Positions 20,289 through 20,358 of a stretch of DNA of 20,358 nt are shown here, piece after piece. Under the pieces are notes generated by a model. It saw only the letters and a program-made list of their open reading frames with translations. It was not told the origin of the DNA and made no database searches. The translations under genes were made by a program, and so were the position numbers. Numbering within the stretch: the first letter of the stretch is position 1; each line of letters opens with the position of its first letter. Source of the stretch: a virus; IMG/VR virus record IMGVR_UViG_3300008217_000127, positions 1-20,358 of that record; one strand, 5' to 3'.

Positions 20289-20358
20289 CTATTTGGCCGA
20301 ATCGGCCAACTCCTCTCCCGCGGCAGCAAGACGTGCCAGGTGTTCAATGTAATCCACC
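20289..20358 (-). CDS. C-terminal end of a gene entering from the right edge
   Basis: On the minus strand a frame runs in from the right edge and ends with TAG at 20291-20289. The visible residues (DYIEHLARLAAAGEELADSA) are helical and Ala/Leu/Glu-rich, as in the end of a genuine small protein. The other minus-strand frame here (20162-20347) is Arg-rich and low in complexity, so I prefer this one. Only about 22 residues are visible, so no function can be given. A perfect palindrome overlaps its last codons. Confidence 0.45.
   Translation of the reverse strand, partial: VDYIEHLARLAAAGEELADSAK
20293..20309. promoter_or_regulatory. 17-bp palindrome TTGGCCGA-A-TCGGCCAA
   Basis: Perfect eight-base arms around one central base, overlapping the last codons of the partial gene at the right edge. 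Its centre is 61 bases from the centre of the other palindrome at 20232-20248. It could be an operator or a hairpin at the end of the incoming transcript; no U-run follows. Confidence 0.3.

Noticed and set aside
20162-20347. 61-codon minus-strand frame ending in an ATGA overlap with the zinc-binding gene
   Set aside because: Arg/Pro-rich with a TTG start and no SD; it conflicts with the better-looking C-terminal fragment at 20289-20358. The ATGA overlap keeps it possible but weak.
19261-20352. 363-codon plus-strand frame over the recombinase and zinc-binding gene
   Set aside because: It covers two well-supported minus-strand genes with SDs and known motifs, and shows no motif of its own.
1-20358. 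tRNA genes, CRISPR arrays, insertion sequences
   Set aside because: No cloverleaf-like sequences, no evenly spaced direct repeats with spacers and no transposase were seen by eye; a tRNA search program would be needed to exclude tRNAs fully.

Overview
The window looks like one end of a tailed double-stranded DNA phage (or prophage) genome, probably from an environmental bacteriophage. It has two convergent, tightly packed gene blocks with overlapping stops and starts, a repetitive tail-fibre gene, very large virion-type proteins, and a compact DNA-metabolism operon. GC content is high throughout. No portal, capsid, terminase or polymerase gene lies in the window, so family and host cannot be fixed. 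A podovirus-like layout (fibre followed by large internal or ejected proteins) is an inference. A planctomycete or related marine host is only a weak guess.

Plus strand (1-12091): the late or structural block. It holds a truncated tail fibre built from tandem modules, a small acidic protein, two low-complexity/helical virion-type proteins, and a 2097-residue polyvalent protein with a zinc-metallopeptidase HEIGH motif. The genes are nearly contiguous, several with clear Shine-Dalgarno (SD) sequences, and read as one operon.

Minus strand, left part (12092-14995): small genes that look like a lysis or host-interaction cassette. Read leftward from 14995 they are: a coiled-coil plus one-membrane-helix (XhlA-like) protein, a secreted trypsin-like protease with a coiled coil and a short collagen stretch, two small soluble proteins, a single-pass membrane protein, a permuted NlpC/P60 (YiiX-like) hydrolase, a staphylococcal-nuclease homologue, and a small charged protein. 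The stops of the two blocks abut inside one TGATCA.

Minus strand, middle (15021-19028): a DNA-metabolism operon. Read leftward it runs from a small zinc-finger protein and CsrA (59 aa) to a Sak4-type RecA-like ATPase, an SSB-like protein with an acidic DEEVPF tip, a winged-helix-like protein, a 76-aa protein, a replication-protein-like domain, a C5-cytosine methyltransferase and a PD-(D/E)XK nuclease. The set fits single-strand-annealing recombination, Holliday-junction processing and genome protection. Almost every junction is a 4-11 nt overlap.

The most striking observation is a second long, family-like reading frame (15408-15911) nested in the +1 frame of the methyltransferase gene, with its own SD. 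Both frames look like conserved phage protein sequence.

Minus strand, right end (19120-20358): a short serine recombinase, a small zinc-binding protein, the tail of a gene entering from outside, and several short inverted repeats that could be operators or recombination sites. No stretch longer than about 125 bases lacks a gene. I saw no tRNA, rRNA, CRISPR array or insertion sequence.
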